Below, one piece after another: positions 1 through 12,888 of a stretch of 64,000 nt of DNA. The DNA lies in contig NC_064237.1 in NCBI RefSeq assembly GCF_023101765.2, positions 2,905,501 through 2,969,500 on the forward strand, in the 5' to 3' direction. The stretch comes from Spodoptera frugiperda (taxonomy: Eukaryota > Arthropoda > Insecta > Lepidoptera > Noctuidae). A model generated the notes under the pieces. It had not been told where the DNA came from and made no database searches. It saw only the letters and a program-made list of their open reading frames with translations. Every line of letters begins with the position of its first letter. Within the stretch, counting starts at the first letter, position 1. The translations under genes were made by a program, and so were the position numbers.

Positions 1-691
1 ATCTTAAAATTGAGTAACGTTTGAGTATAGGAACATCAAAATAACAATTTGCTTAAAGCTTTCAATTACCGTTAAACAGATTCAAATTATTTCAATAAAA
101 ACCGCAACATTATACGTTCTGATATTAAAATTCCTTCAAGCGGAATTTGCATTCAGAACGGAATCAATATTGAAAGAAAAGTGGAGATTGCAAAAAGACA
201 AGCAATCGAGTAGAAATATCGTTTTGTAGATTTGTGTGGAATTGAGGAGTTCAGTAATGAGATCTGTAGGACTAACGAGTTGGTGGTGCGGCGGCCATGA
301 TGGTTCGATGTCCCGCTTAATTATAATGAGCCTGTGTTCCGACATCGGGTTCATGTTTTTGACTATGGTGCATTTTTTTGTCATGTGAGGATGTTTGATT
401 GATGAGTTTTTATGGACGGATTATTTTTAAACACACTTTCATTAGGATTAGGTTGAACTATAATGAAGTATGCGGTAAAATCTAGAATCTGAACTACACA
501 CACTTCTAATTGTTGAATCATTGGCGAAAATACGTGTTACATGTTTGTATAGATAGTGTATTGTGTTTCTCTGGATTTTATATAAAAGAGACGCGGACTT
601 CTTTGTATTTACTAGTTTAGACTAAATATATTTACCGAATTTATTATGTAAATAAGTATCAACAAAATGACTACTATTAAGTCTATTAATG
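1..691. other. No gene seen
   Basis: AT-rich sequence. An 82-codon minus frame at 136-384 has no domain or splice context. Confidence 0.5.
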
Positions 692-1161
692 AGTCAATCC
701 AAACGAAGGATACGAGCCTTCGTCCCGAAGTGGAAGGAATCCAATTTCCTGAGTATTTCCTAAATAATTATATTTTATACAGACAGTTGTAAGCGACGTT
801 AACAATGGACCATTGTGTATACGTTGTTGTTGGCTTAGTGTACTGAATCTGGATTTTAATAGAGGAGACGCTTATGGATGCTCTCTTGACATTTACTAGT
901 TTAAATGCTAATAAAGCAACTACTGATTTTATTTTTATTATGTCAGCTGAGCCGGTGAACTTCGTTGGGGTATCAACAATTTTATCTCACCTTTTAAGTC
1001 TAGTAATCCACAAGTCAATCCAAACGAAGGATACGAGCCTTCGTCCCGAAGTGGAAGGAATCCAATTTCCTGAGTATTTCCTAAATAATTATATTTTATA
1101 CAGACAGTTGTAAGCGACGTTAACAATGGACCATTGTGTATACGTTGTTGTTTGCTTAGGT
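692..1161. repeat. Local direct duplication, 321-bp period
   Basis: 692-830 and 1013-1151 are identical to the eye over about 139 bp (from AGTCAATCCAAACGAAGGAT to the ACGTTGTTGTT end). They differ first at G/T just after and then diverge. Both copies hold the hairpin CGAAGGATACGAGCCTTCG. Weaker matches before each unit (TTTACTAGTTTA near 610 and 893) and after 1161 (CTCTTGAC, TGATGCTGATAAAGCA) suggest an older tandem array. Open frames of 62-79 codons here show no protein features. Confidence 0.85.
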
Positions 1162-1755
1162 AACTGAATCGAGGGCCTTTTTAATGTGACAGAACAAAAA
1201 TATGATGATCTCTTGACGGATATCTTTTAATGATGCTGATAAAGCACTACTAATCTGATTTATTTTTCAGTTATCCATCTTCTTTCATGCATCATCTGAA
1301 ATTGTGCTTAAATAACATAAACAAAAAGTATCTTTTTATATGATTGTCCCCACGGTTTTCATTGTTTACTGTTTCATTTAACAGATGTATTTCTAGGTAC
1401 ATATACTAGAAGATGTAATTATTTTTCCCAATAGAATTACGGAACATTATTACAAGGGCGATTAATCTTATAAATCCAGGTGGATTTCCCGAGTCTAGTT
1501 AATTTACAGGCTATTCATGGATCTAATGAGAAAAAGCTAGTGAGGAAAAATACTATTTATAGGGTATTTAGCTGATTAACTATTAAATAAGTACCTAGAT
1601 TTTTGAAACAAACTCGCAAGTGATTACCTGTTCGTTTAGAATGATTTTTTGTCTTTGATTGCCGAAAGAAAATAATTTTGCGTTTAATATGTAAAAATAT
1701 TAAAATTGTTGTGTATTTTAAGTTATAGGTACTTAGTAAAGTTTAGAATTGAATA

Positions 1756-1925
1756 CTTGGCACGGTATCAGGAAACTGGCTGCCGCACAACCTGTAGCAG
1801 GTTCGATTCCCGCACGGAGCAATTCTTTGTGTGATCCACAAATTGTTGTTTCGGGTCTGTGTCATGTGTACGTGAACTTGTATGTTTGTAAACGCACCTA
1901 CGATACAGGAGAAAGCCATAGTGTC
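1756..1925 (+). mobile_element. tRNA-derived SINE, family S2
   Basis: The head is a tRNA-like GGCACGGTATCAGGAAACTG with a perfect B box GGTTCGATTCC (1800-1810), then CGCACGGAGCAATTCTTTGT. The body is GATCCACAAATTGTTGTTTC, ATGTTTGTAAACGCACC and ACAGGAGAAAGCCATAGTG. Other copies are at 51863-52010, 44497-45218 (split) and 55726-55795. A 102-codon open frame across it has no known-protein look and is taken as chance. Confidence 0.86.
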
Positions 1926-2435
1926 TTCGGAACATCTTCGGAAAATACTAGTGATGTAATTTTGCCATATTTAAATGATTTTAATATATACTTAAAATCA
2001 ACATGGTGCGGGTCACACTGGCAGAAGAAACATGGCATCTGTACAGAATATTTATGAGTAGCACCAGGATAAGTGGGTCAACGATTTCAATGGTTCTCGT
2101 ACTTAGCTGCAGAACTGAAGCGCTGTTGAAAATGATGATAATTATGAGAGCACTTCTTTCTGTTTGTTTATTTCGTTAGTGTCATTATGAATTTGGTTTT
2201 TGACCTCGATTTGCGATTATGTTAGTGGTTTTTTTAATGAGGTTCTTATGTGAATAGTGTCTAGAAAAAAGGTTGGTCTTGGTTAGGTTTAGCCTGGTCG
2301 CAAATTAAAAGCTCGAGTGTTGAATTCTAGCACTCAATAATGCACCCTTTTTATTCAGATTTTGTATGTGAAACAAAAAGAAGATGAAAATTAACCATAA
2401 TTTGGAGGCACTCAATTTGACTATTTTTTTATAAT

Positions 2436-2590
2436 AACTATCATGAGACATTCTAAATTAAAAAAAAGACGCGGCGACGTAAACTGCGCACGGCGCTTAT
2501 GACCCTCTGTGTCTCGAAACTGCTACTAGTTTAGTAAGTTCTACGCTTTTCTCCATTAATTTACGCGCGTAAACCGTAATTTTTTAGCTA
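2436..2590. repeat. C-family repeat copy
   Basis: TATCATGAGACATTCTAAAT, ACCCTCTGTGTCTCGAAACT, CTTTTCTCCATTAATTTACG and CGCGTAAACCGTAAT match the C family. Only the right arm of the palindrome is present. The centre is GC-rich. Confidence 0.75.
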
Positions 2591-3140
2591 ACTGTCTCTC
2601 TAAATCTGTTAAATTAGAGCACTCAAAGTTAAATTGGATAAACTTAAGCATTATATTCTAGTCTAATTTCTATTCATTTTCACATTATAGTCATAACCTA
2701 TAACATCACGAATTCACCACAATCACGTCTGACAATCAAACAAAGCTGGTACAAAACCAATACACAGCACTTATTGCAATACTAATCACGATGCAAGCTC
2801 ACGACTGTGCATAAGTACCACCAGTATAATGGTGTGTGGGGAATCAATTTCCCTTGTATGAATAATTACAGGAAGCCACTGTCAAATGTCAGACGTACGC
2901 GTCAATAATTTGCAGATACGCTGCTGTTAATTAACGTTCGCTGATTTTAATTGTAGAGGTTTTGTGTTGATGGGGAACCGATCATGTTGGTTGTGTTGGG
3001 GTTCGTTAGCGACAGTGTTGAGGGGTTACTATATGTTTTCTATGTGGTAGTTGTTTTTATAGAAAATATAACACTACATGATAATGGCATTTATTTTAAT
3101 CCCCAAAGAGTTAAGTACTTTCAAAGCATCATTCCCTTTT

Positions 3141-3313
3141 GAGAGGGGCAAAATCATCTATTTACAGTGATGAGTGTCAGACTTTTACTAACCAAAAACC
3201 ACCGCATTCCTACAGTACTCCTGTTCTTCAAGCCGGAGCCCTGGTAACCAGCTAGGCAGTCCGCAGCTCCGAATTGGGCATCACTACTGTGCCCCATTTA
3301 TGGTGGTCTGATG
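3141..3313 (-). mobile_element. R1-like LINE 3' UTR fragment, diverged
   Basis: The reverse complement matches the 3' UTR at 21600-21785: CATCAGACCACCATAAATGG, then GGCTCCGGCTTGAAGA, then the 'agtctgacact' block. The hairpin region and poly(A) tail are degraded. This is an old 5'-truncated copy with no visible target duplication. Confidence 0.8.
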
Positions 3314-4329
3314 TATATTAGGAATATCAGAAAGTTTGGGGTGAACCTACTGCTATAATAGTATCAGACACAATTCCAAACGTACTATTACTGAGATATT
3401 GACATTTCTATTTTTGGTAAAAATAAAAAAGATCCAACAATAGTTGGCCCGACCCAGGTTATATCAGTAAGTATTTAATTGTAAAAGGACAAAACCCTAT
3501 CTAATACAACTCAAACAAACTCTGTACCTATTCCAGCCCTTATTTGTACCCCTATGAGTCAATGAATGAAGCCGCGCTCTGGTACAAAGCGTCAGAGGTT
3601 ATTGTGCCAAGAAATGTTGGCTATGAATGAGCCCCAGGCCTTTTATTGCAAAGGAAGTGTTCATAATGTTATGCCTTCTAGACAGATCGACTAGCCGACT
3701 GCAAACCAATTATGCAGCACGTGCATTGGTACTCAAGTCTGAGCACTTTAATCTGTCTTTTGTCACTGGCGTATGATAATGAAAATTGCTACCGATGGTA
3801 AGTTGAATAATATAATAATATGTATTGTATTTGGGAATTCTACCATAACAAAATTTACCATTCTATCCTTTGATATTCACATCTAGTAGTTAATCTAAAT
3901 ACTAAAGAGCGATTGGCCAACGCATGGTTAATATATAATATTAATTGTAAAAACTATTTATCCGTAAACTTTTAAAATCTTTATCAAATTGACTTTCTTA
4001 ATAAAAATGAACAGGAGTAAACGAGGAAATAACAAGCGGGAGACCTTGTTTATTTAAAAAGCTAGTAAAAAAATAACAAGGAAAATATAGAGCAGTGTTC
4101 AACAGCTTCCAAAACTTTAATAGCACAATATTTCGTTGTAAAAATTCAGCTGCTTTTTTCACGCCGTATTTTTGTATCGCAAAATAACGATAGCGTGGCT
4201 ATCGTACGCAGTCAATGAGTTTTAAAGCACGTGATGTAAAAATGGATACAGATATAGAGCCATTACCATATAGTTTCATTTATGAACTGTTGTTTTGACG
4301 CTTATGTATTCAGATTTCAATCTCATGGT

Positions 4330-4378
4330 TAACTCATGGTTCAGGTGACCCTTCTGCTCGTCTGCTCGTTTGCTCACT
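4330..4378 (-). repeat. B repeat, terminal fragment
   Basis: The segment CATGGTTCAGGTGACCCTTC, TGCTCGTTTGCTCACTAT matches the start of the B family in reverse (compare 50610-50640). Confidence 0.6.
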
Positions 4379-6096
4379 ATTCTATAAAGAAACCATTCGG
4401 CAATGACTGAAGTTGCCTTTCCTTTGACATACGTTGCCAATTAATAGGATACATTTTCCCTTTTATGTAGGTGTTTATCAATTTGTAAAGCTATATTGTA
4501 ACTGTTATTTCACTTAAACATGATCAGCAGTTGCAGACAAAACTACACAAAGTTTGATGACGTAATAATATACAAATCTGTACGTTTAGCTGTGGCTGGT
4601 GTAATTCGGGTTGATTGAAGCGAAGTATAACGCTTCTGCTCTTACCACTCCGGTTGTGGGTTTAATAGGATAATTGCGGCTTAAACTCGGGAAACTGCGG
4701 TCTTAAGAGCGAATATTGCTTGACCCGGGGAATTGTGGTTACCATTTCGACAATCTAGAGATTTGTAGCCAATGTTAGGTTTGTCAAATTTTGAGATAAA
4801 GTTTTTAGTTTGCTATTTGGTTATAAGTTTTTGATTAATTGTATTTTGACAAGTTTTTCAAGTGTTTTAGACCCAAAATTAAAAGAGACTCGTGGGTTCA
4901 ATTAGGCTAAAATACTATCAGAACCTATTATTGCCTATCCACATTTAGACTTCAGTATATAGTAAACATTATTCCTACTATAAAAACAGTTATAAAATGG
5001 TAATAAAGTCTAACCACAAGACCAATTAAGAATTCAATGCCGATAGCATTTCAGCTCGAATAAACTAGAGAAAATAAACACATTGCCTACACTACCTACA
5101 CGTAGGAAAATACTAGAACAAGTCCTATATGTCTGAACTAATACACGTAATTTGTACGAGAACAGCTATAAGTATAATTTAGCCAATTATTCAGTCAGTT
5201 TGTTCGCTAAAGGACTAACGAAGCTGAAGATTTGATTGTGTTATGCAAATGTTGCTTGCTCGCGGTGACTCGTACATTCTGCAAAAGTGATACGTAGCCG
5301 GGGTAAGCAGTGGTTTTATATCTTGGAGTTGTATGCAATTAGTGCATAGATTTTGTAATTTGGTTAATATGTTTTAGAAAACTGTAAATTTCATTCTATC
5401 ACTTATTACGTATTAATCCAAATGGATGGTAGATAATTGAGTGTATAGAAGAATTAATTAGGATTGATTCCAGTATTGACACATTTTGTCTAACTGAAGG
5501 GTTATTTGATTCATCTCACTGAAATAGGCACTTACTTTCTTGGCAGCTTACTTGAAATACCTATATGTACAAGTAGTCTTTAAACAAAAGGCACAGATTC
5601 TGCTTCTCCTTCGATGTTACATCTATGCTTTAAGATACTAATGATATATGACGTAAGCAGTAAACACCTACCAAGGTATAATTAGTTCAAAATATTAATG
5701 TTTTTGCGCGTCCACATCACTTCATTGTGGTTGTATCCTCGTCTGATGACGCAAGCGAGGGTCGTCAGTCGTCACCTCTAATTGACGGACGCCGGAGACT
5801 TCCACTTTTTACACAAATGCCAGTTGAGATCATTTCTGTAAGTACTTATAAAAGATTATTAATGTGGACTTTACAAATTACATGTCCGAGAATATAATTG
5901 ACAAATTATTTCTGTTATTTCTGTTTCTCGCTTTGCATATTAATGTTTTTCTTAGTCATATTTGTTTTTTTGGGGTGATTTTCCATAAACAGTTTGTTGG
6001 TGCGGTTTTTCTTTGTGAAAATCAGTTTTGTGGTTAAGTATGTAATCAAAATCAAAAAGTTACTTCTACTATATTTTTTATTGCAGTTTTCATTAT

Positions 6097-6357
6097 AAAT
6101 GTGGGAGAGCCATGCTTCAGCACGAATGGGCCGGCTCGACCGGAATGATACTACGGCCTCACAGAAAACTGACTTGAAACAGCGCTTGCATTGTGTTTTG
6201 TTGTAACTACGAGTGAGGTTACCGGAGGCTCAATTATCCCCCAATCTTCCCAATTCCCTAACAATCTTTAAATACTTAACCCCCAAAAAGCCAGCGACGC
6301 ATTTGTAACGCCTCTTGTGTTTCAGGTGTGATGAGCGGCGGAAATTCCTTACCATCA
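6097..6357 (-). repeat. B repeat, near-full copy
   Basis: The plus strand starts GTGGGAGAGCCATGCTTCAG, GGGCCGGCTCGACCGGAATG, then GGTTACCGGAGGCTCAATTA and ATTTGTAACGCCTCTTGTGT. Other copies lie at 8116, 25822, 37298, 45899, 50440 and 51504. The family is about 280 bp with no poly(A) and no obvious coding. I cannot assign its class. Confidence 0.82.
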
Positions 6358-6865
6358 TTGCCATCATTACCACCATTGCATACCTTCTATTTACAAGTAC
6401 GTTTTAAATATGGAATGTAAGGTCCCAAAATTCCCAAAAATCTATCAACTTGCTTTAAAGGACAGGATCGAAATACACGTAGATTTTGTCACAAAGGCCA
6501 TTTATGATGCTTCTTCGAAATTCGAATTTGAGAACCGAACTGGGGAATCAAACAGTCAGCCATTTTGAATTGGAGCAAGACATTTGTGTACAGCGTAGAT
6601 ATTTGCTGTCTATTGAATATTTGACTTCAATATTTGGTTACTGCTCGATATAGCTACTGTAAGGCATCGTGGAATATGATATAAACAGTAATACATTCAC
6701 CACTATCTCAATACATTTCAGTTTAATCATTTTAGAATAGTATTGCCTTTGTGGTACCTAAATATGACGGTGTTTAAAATAGAATACCGTATTGAGTTTT
6801 TATCTTCCAAAGTAAAGGGGACATTAAAAAGTTTTTGTTCATATACCGCCGTATATTAACTATTC

Positions 6866-6962
6866 CTTACTTTATTACTTAAACTATTTTGTATCGAAAA
6901 CAATTACTAAGAACTGGGTTAAGAAACCATTACATGACTCTGGGTGCGGCGGTAAGAGAGAT
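6866..6962. repeat. F-family copy
   Basis: TTACTTTATTACTTAAACTA, TATCGAAAACAATTACTAAG and GGGTTAAGAAACCATTACAT match 11533-11622 with a worn left arm. Confidence 0.7.
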
Positions 6963-7321
6963 ATCATATTTTGTTAATTGGTGCTTAAATCTTAGTAGTT
7001 ATGAAACTAGAAAGACGTTCTAAAATAGAACTGCTTATGTTGTAGTGGTTACTGGAACGGTCGCCCAATCAATCGAGACCCCCTTCTCTATGCTTGGCCA
7101 ATCACTTGAACATATTAAGACTATAACGAGATGCAAGTGGTTTGATTTTAGACGATAAAATACATGTTTGTTCTTCACGGTTTAGTTTTCATAACGCATT
7201 GTTTAGTATGGGATTTTTTTCCAGGAGTAGGAAATTAGTATTGGCAGAATACACATTGGTAAATTCGTTTGATCAAAGGAATATCCAAACCATATATATT
7301 AAATTTCTACATATGAAAAGG

Positions 7322-7408
7322 ATATCTATATCGCTATTCCAAATTTCATCCCGATCCATTCAGTAGTTTTTGCGTGTAAGAGTAACAAACTCATAAACTT
7401 TTGAATTA
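7322..7408 (-). repeat. D' repeat fragment
   Basis: CCAAATTTCATCCCGATCCA, TTCAGTAGTTTTTGCGTGTA and AGTAACAAACTCATAAAC match 16500-16563 and 19905-19970. This is a sister of the D family with CATCCCGATCC in place of CATCAAAATCC. Confidence 0.7.
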
Positions 7409-8115
7409 GAACGTACTTATTTTAAATCCTCAATAACTAGAAAGGCACCAATTGCAAACTCAGTTCCATTATTGAAGAAATTTAAAAAAAAATCTAGTCT
7501 AATCTGCCGGCCAAGTGACCCAAGAAACAATAAAGTATTTTGTTTGTCAGTTTTGTAAAGTACTATAAATCGGGTGATTGGTAATTAGTGAATAATATTT
7601 AACCTTATGTGAGTTTTAGTTTTCAAAATATGGTTCTAGGAGGCTAACTATTGAGAGTATTCCCACTCTCACACATCTATAAGGTATGTATCGATTGAAC
7701 CTCTTTGCTTTGAGAATATCGAAATTGAATACCCAAAATAACAGAACTATTGACCCTGGGAATTGAAACAAGAGACCGTAGATAATTACTGATAGTCTAC
7801 TCGTACTTCATTGAACGAATTCTCATCGGAAATGCAATAACTATAACACGTCAAAATAAAAGATAACCTGTCAATTCTATTCGCAGTGGCCACATACTTG
7901 TGTTATCATACGTCTTCGTCTGACAGACTCGCAGACATGAGACAATGTGAGGAAATAGAAACTAAATGATACGAGTACCAACATACCACCACGGACGATG
8001 ACGTCACCATATTGTAAACAATCCTTATCGGGAAAGGAAAGCTGAATCAGCCAAGGAGTGCACATGATCACAGTACAAAATATGCTTTTAAATTAATTTA
8101 GTTTATTTTTTATGT

Positions 8116-8402
8116 TATAAGCCAGTTAACGAGCACGGTTCACCTGAAGCAATCATCGCCGCCCATGTACACCTGAAGTTCCAAGGGGGTTACAAGTGCG
8201 TTGCTCTTGAATGTTAGGAATTTAAGGGTTGTTGGGAATTAGGGGATTGGAAGATTGGGATTTAATTGGGCGTCCGGTAACCTCACTCACATAACAAAAC
8301 ACATAGCAAGCGTTGTTTCACGTCGGTTTTTTTGTGAGGCCGTAATGTCACTCCGGTCGAGCCTGCCCATTCGTGCCGAAGCATGGCTATCCCACACTTA
8401 AA
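8116..8402 (+). repeat. B repeat, full-length copy
   Basis: In order: TTCACCTGAAGCAATCATCG, CCGCCCATGTACACCTGAAG, GGTTACAAGTGCGTTGC, GGGGATTGGAAGATTGGGA, CCGGTAACCTCACTCACATA, GCAAGCGTTGTTTCACGTCG, GTGAGGCCGTAATGTCACTC and CGTGCCGAAGCATGGCTATC. This is the most complete copy in the window and useful as a local reference. Confidence 0.85.
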
Positions 8403-8983
8403 ATTTCCGAAAGCATACACAGGTGTACACATTTTTAATTATGTTACTAGTATCATGTAATAGGGGGTGAGCTAATTGCCATATAGGTATCTGGCACTAT
8501 TCCAGGTATAGTATTAATTAGGTACTAAAGATTTTTTAGAACCGAAAACCCAAACAATATTTTAGCTGTAGCTTTAGCCTAACCGAATTAAACTCGAGTC
8601 TTCATTCGATATCGAGACAAAAATACGTAATTTTGGAAATAACCTGTTCTACAACCCCTATTACTAGGTCCTTTAGTAACAAGTCACACTGTGTAGTTCT
8701 ATTATTTTACCATGACCGACGGCTGTCGAAAGTAGTACCGCAGTAAATATTATGGTGTTTAGCCCCCATATGTCATCGCAACTGTTTCGCGCACTCATCC
8801 AAATCGATGGGGATGTTTCGACACGACATGGCATGCAAGTTTGTGAATTTTTGTTTTATTACATTCCCACGAAAACTGTCACACAGGAGCCATTTGTATA
8901 TTAAATAGAACATTTGAATAGGTATATAGGTCTTCTAGTTTAATGATTGGGTACTTAAAGTTACTTCTAAACCGAGAGGTTAG

Positions 8984-9052
8984 AAAGTTCAAGTGTTGTT
9001 GGGGAATCGGAGATTGGGAAGGGGGGTAATTGGGCCACCGGTTGGCATTAGT
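8984..9052 (+). repeat. B repeat, central fragment
   Basis: TTGTTGGGGAATCGGAGATT, GGGAAGGGGGGTAATTGGGC and CACCGG match the middle of B (8240-8285). Confidence 0.7.
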
Positions 9053-10190
9053 GTAGCCACATATTGTAGGAAAATATTGCCCGTTAAGTTAAGGTATGTT
9101 GGCATCTTTAGAGCTTACAAGAAATGTCAAGTTCAACTGTTATTACCAACACGAGTTCAAGAATGAAATGATATAAAATCCCGTCCTTGATTGCCCAAGG
9201 AAATTAATTTTATGGCTCATAATTATAATCTTATCGGTTTATAAGATTCAGTGAGTTTGCCGCAGTAAGCCATTAAACAGTTTACGAGAAATAAAGTGTA
9301 TCCGAGTCGAAACACCAAGTTTTATCTTCGAGAAGAACGTCGAGTTAATTTTATTTGGCGTTTCATTTATCCGTACCTACTTAATGTAGGAAAAGCTAAT
9401 GTAATTGTCTGTTTGTAACAATTAAGCATTGTTTGGTATGCCTGTCCTTTAACTTATGTAACTAATACTTAAGGCCTAGTCGAAAGGGTTGATAGAAAAG
9501 TGAATTATTCACTTGATATAAGGTTTGAAATAATTTATCGAATGTTGGTATCTCTGTAGTTCTTCGATCTGTCATGATATCAGCCATAACATGTCCACAG
9601 CTAAATATAAACTTCTATTGTAACGCTGACTTCTATGTTTCGATCTACTAACCCCCAATTCGCGGTGTCAGTATATCACACATCTTTAAACAACCAATTA
9701 GTTATTAAAATCATCTTTATACAAACAGTTTGAATGAACAGTCAATTTAGAACCTAAGTTAATAACTCCTTTGTTTGGTTTCATTGTTATATCTTTGTTA
9801 ACTATTATCGTTAAGGTAACAATAACTTTTTACTGTCCCATTACGAGCTAGAGTCCAACTTGAATCATTGTGACTTTAGTACCTATATTTGTTAATTTTG
9901 TTGCTTGTTTTACGTTCCGAAGTTAGTGTTGAGAAATAACTAAGTATTTAGGTTGAATTCTGTATTGAATCTTGATTAGCATTGATTTAGTATTAATAAT
10001 AATTTCTCTGAAAACGATTGGTATTTGCCTTAGAAGATTGAGATTCTGTTTTTACCCAAATGATTTCAATAGTTATTCAGAATTTTAGTGAACACACAAT
10101 TGTTAGAATGTGAAGATATTGGTTTCCAAGCTATATAATTTTGTAACACTTATGTGACAGCGTAACATATACTTCACAGACTTCAGTAAT

Positions 10191-10397
10191 CACACTATAA
10201 ATGTGAAAGTTTGTTTGTTTGGATGTTTGTCCCAATCCTACAATACTACTGAAACTAATGAACTAAAAATGCTGAAACAACTAAACGGATTTTGTTTGTT
10301 TGGTATAGTTAGTTACAGACGGGGGACTAACTGACTTGGGTGTTAGGATACTTTTTATTACACGGGAATGGTGGCGAATTTACTGGCAGAAGCTAGT
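10191..10397 (+). repeat. D repeat, full-length copy ending AGCTAGT
   Basis: It runs ATAAATGTGAAAGTTTGTTT, GTTTGGATGTTTGTCC, CTAAACGGATTTTG, GATACTTTTTATTACACGGG and ACTGGCAGAAGCTAGT. The family recurs at 12743, 24401, 31526, 33361 and 33987. There is no poly(A) tail, and the constant end is AGCTAGT. The class is uncertain (SINE-like or LINE-end-like). Confidence 0.8.
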
Positions 10398-11532
10398 TTG
10401 TTATTATAGAATTGAAAGCGTTAATCCTCTTTAACTCCTTCTGCCCGAGACTTTCAGACGTCTTTTTACTAGGTATTATTGACTACATCACACAGTTTGT
10501 GACATACAAACTTAAGTTTCGTACTTCCAGAGACCGGTAAATTTTGAGTAATTTAGATATCATAATATCCTTATGCAACCAACTCTAAATGAAAAGAACA
10601 TGCTCCTAGTCCAAGCTCCTTCAGCGGCCTCATTTTCTCATCTTTACCATCCGATACAGTACCAGAATACCACACAACTAGTGCGCAGTAGTCCTATAAG
10701 GCTCCACACACCAATTAACCAGGCGTTTATTGTTTTTATTGCTTCATCAACAGAGTAATTGGCAGTTAGACTAGTGGCCAAATATGGCTGACTGAACAGT
10801 ACCTACTCACAACACAGGAAGGTGAGATTGTGCTAATGTTATTTGCAAATAGAAGATTTGATTATAAACAGTCGGTTTGTTGTTTTAAAAGGTGTATTTT
10901 TCGTCAGTTTCACATATTATTATGACTTCATGACTATACTATAGTTATTATGATATCTCTAAGAATTTTGGAAGTAATGTCCAATCATGGGAGACACTAT
11001 GGAAATAACAAAAATTTTGGTCTAAAATGGGCGTTACATATTAACTTTCATCAGTAGTTACGTTTTTGAGGATTAATTAAAGAGGTTATAAGTTACCTTG
11101 TATTAATCCCGAATTCTCACAGACAGTTGCTTCCGACCCCCGACCAATCGATTACGAAGCAGTGAAAAATAAACGTTTGCAATAAATATCAGTAACTAGT
11201 GCATGTTAGCACATCACTGATACGTTTGATAGCAGTTTAATAATTGCTCGCTGATTAATTATTGCAAGCCTTCCGCATAATTAGTTCGAAACTTCCTTTT
11301 GTACATATTTTATCTGCTTTTTGTGTTACATGGTGTTCCTATTTAGTGATAAGATTGGTATTGCGTACATATCGTAACATCTAGCTCGGTTCCGAATAAA
11401 TTATTTTTCTTTCTTTATTTCTAGCTCAAAATATTTCTAGCGCTTGCTATTTAATGGCGTAGTTATCGTATTCCTAATCTATTTGTGAAAATCAATATTC
11501 TAATTTTGTATAAGTACACATTTTATGACAAA

Positions 11533-11622
11533 GGCATTTAATGATTACTTAAACTATGCCTTAGTTATGATTTCGTACCGAAAACAATTGCTAAGGATTG
11601 GGTTAAGTAACCATTAAATGAC
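11533..11622. mobile_element. Small foldback element (family F)
   Basis: The arms at 11533-11564 and 11591-11622 are inverted copies (about 26 of 32 matches), starting GGCATTTAATGATTACTTAA against the reverse of AGTAACCATTAAATGAC. A 26-bp centre contains CGTACCGAAAACAATT. Copies occur at about 6866-6962 and 56306-56430. This is a short MITE with no coding capacity. Confidence 0.78.
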
Positions 11623-12005
11623 TGAGTACGGCGATAAAATTAACAAAGTTGATCCGGATACACTACAGCTTCCGTTTCGATAATAACTAACTATCTGGAT
11701 AAAAATTAACAAACAATAAGGTCCACAGATTGTGACTCTGTAAGCTATGTTCGTAACAATTATCTTATTAAAGTACGCCATTACAGTCGTATTGTGCGCC
11801 GGCGTCATTATGTTCTCACTTCGGTATCTTATAATTACGCGTTTGAGGTCGTTCGTTATGCAAGACTTGGCTTTAAATTATTACTAACCTAACCTAACTT
11901 AATGGCTGTCTTTCCTGGCGAAAAAGGAACATTAAAAATACTTTTTCCAAATACGCGAAGTTGTAATGTAACGTGTGTTACTGATAGAGTATCGAGCCAC
12001 TAGGG

Positions 12006-12097
12006 AGGTTTTTAGTCAGTAAGAGTCTGACACTCCCTCTCGCCTCGCCCATTGAGAGAAGTCATTGGATGATTTATCGCGTCTTAAAAAAAGGGAA
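12006..12097 (+). mobile_element. R1-like LINE 3' terminus, very short copy
   Basis: The segment matches the last ~90 bp of the LINE: TTTTTAGTCAGTAAGAGTCT, then ACACTCCCTCTCGCCTCGCC, CATTGGATGATTT and an A run. One hairpin arm is altered. No clear target duplication was found. Confidence 0.8.
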
Positions 12098-12742
12098 CAT
12101 TGATACAGTCAAGTTTTTGTTAGTTATGGCATTAGTTTTATTGTAATAAGAGTATAAGACACTGGAAAATAAGTATACTTTCCCGTAATGTTAAGTATAC
12201 GAACCCGCGTCCTACTCTGCGATGATCTATGACCATTGTACGAACTAACGTGTCTAACACCTATATAATATCACCCAAAACGTCCAACAGACACTTCCAC
12301 TACCCACAAAGTTTCCAAAACAACTTCCTAGAAGCAATTTATCAGACACATTCATAAAGCCATCACGCGAAGCAACAACACGTTACCAATGTTCTAGTTC
12401 AGTGGTCCAATACTGACAGACACGGGTCTCGAACACGCAACCACTGACCCACAGTCATGCGTGATGCTATAATACATACATTCAATAACTTGGGCGCTAA
12501 ACTGTCCCGTTAGGTGACCCCAAAGCCTAGAGAAAGCGCCATTCTGCTACTTATAAGGTCCATTGGGTATGGTTGAATTAAACCTAATTTGTCGTTGCCT
12601 TTGGGTTGAGGATGATCTCATGTTAACAGCCCGTGATGGTTACGTACTGGATTATAGTCCTTCTTTACGTAAGAGGGGTTGGAGATCGGATGTGCAATCC
12701 CTTAGTCGGCAGTCGTGGGAAGAATAGGATTAGTGACAAATA

Positions 12743-12888
12743 TATTCGTGGCTTCGCCCGCGATAAAAAGTATTCTATCATCCAAGTTATACGTTTCATC
12801 AAAATCCGTTCCGTAATTTTAGCGTGATTGACGGACAAACATCCAATCAAACAAACTTTTACAGTTATAATATTAGTGTGATTCTGTA
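12743..12888 (-). repeat. D repeat copy
   Basis: The plus strand reads TATTCGTGGCTTCGCCCGCG, ATAAAAAGTATTCTATCATC, CATCAAAATCCGTTCCGTAA, GACGGACAAACATCCAATC and TATAATATTAGTGTGATTC. This is the reverse of D. Confidence 0.82.

Larger units (their letters stand above)
1926..6096. other. Mostly unassigned AT-rich DNA
   Basis: Apart from the C copy (2436), the LINE tail (3141) and a B fragment (4330), I see no gene. A GC-richer patch at 5730-5790 (CTGATGACGCAAGCGAGGGT) has no splice sites. Confidence 0.5.
8403..12005. other. Unassigned DNA between B, D and F repeats
   Basis: No exon-like segment. A short CCTAACCTAA at about 11886 is not a telomere array. Confidence 0.5.

Noticed and set aside
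874..1126. Small genes on both strands
   Set aside because: The plus and minus frames lie across a local duplication and between-unit DNA, with no start context, domain or splice sites.
1756..1830. Functional tRNA gene
   Set aside because: Same reasoning. The B box is perfect but the sequence belongs to the S2 SINE with three more copies.
11886..11900. Telomeric (CCTAA)n repeat
   Set aside because: Only two units, which is common by chance and in lepidopteran introns.
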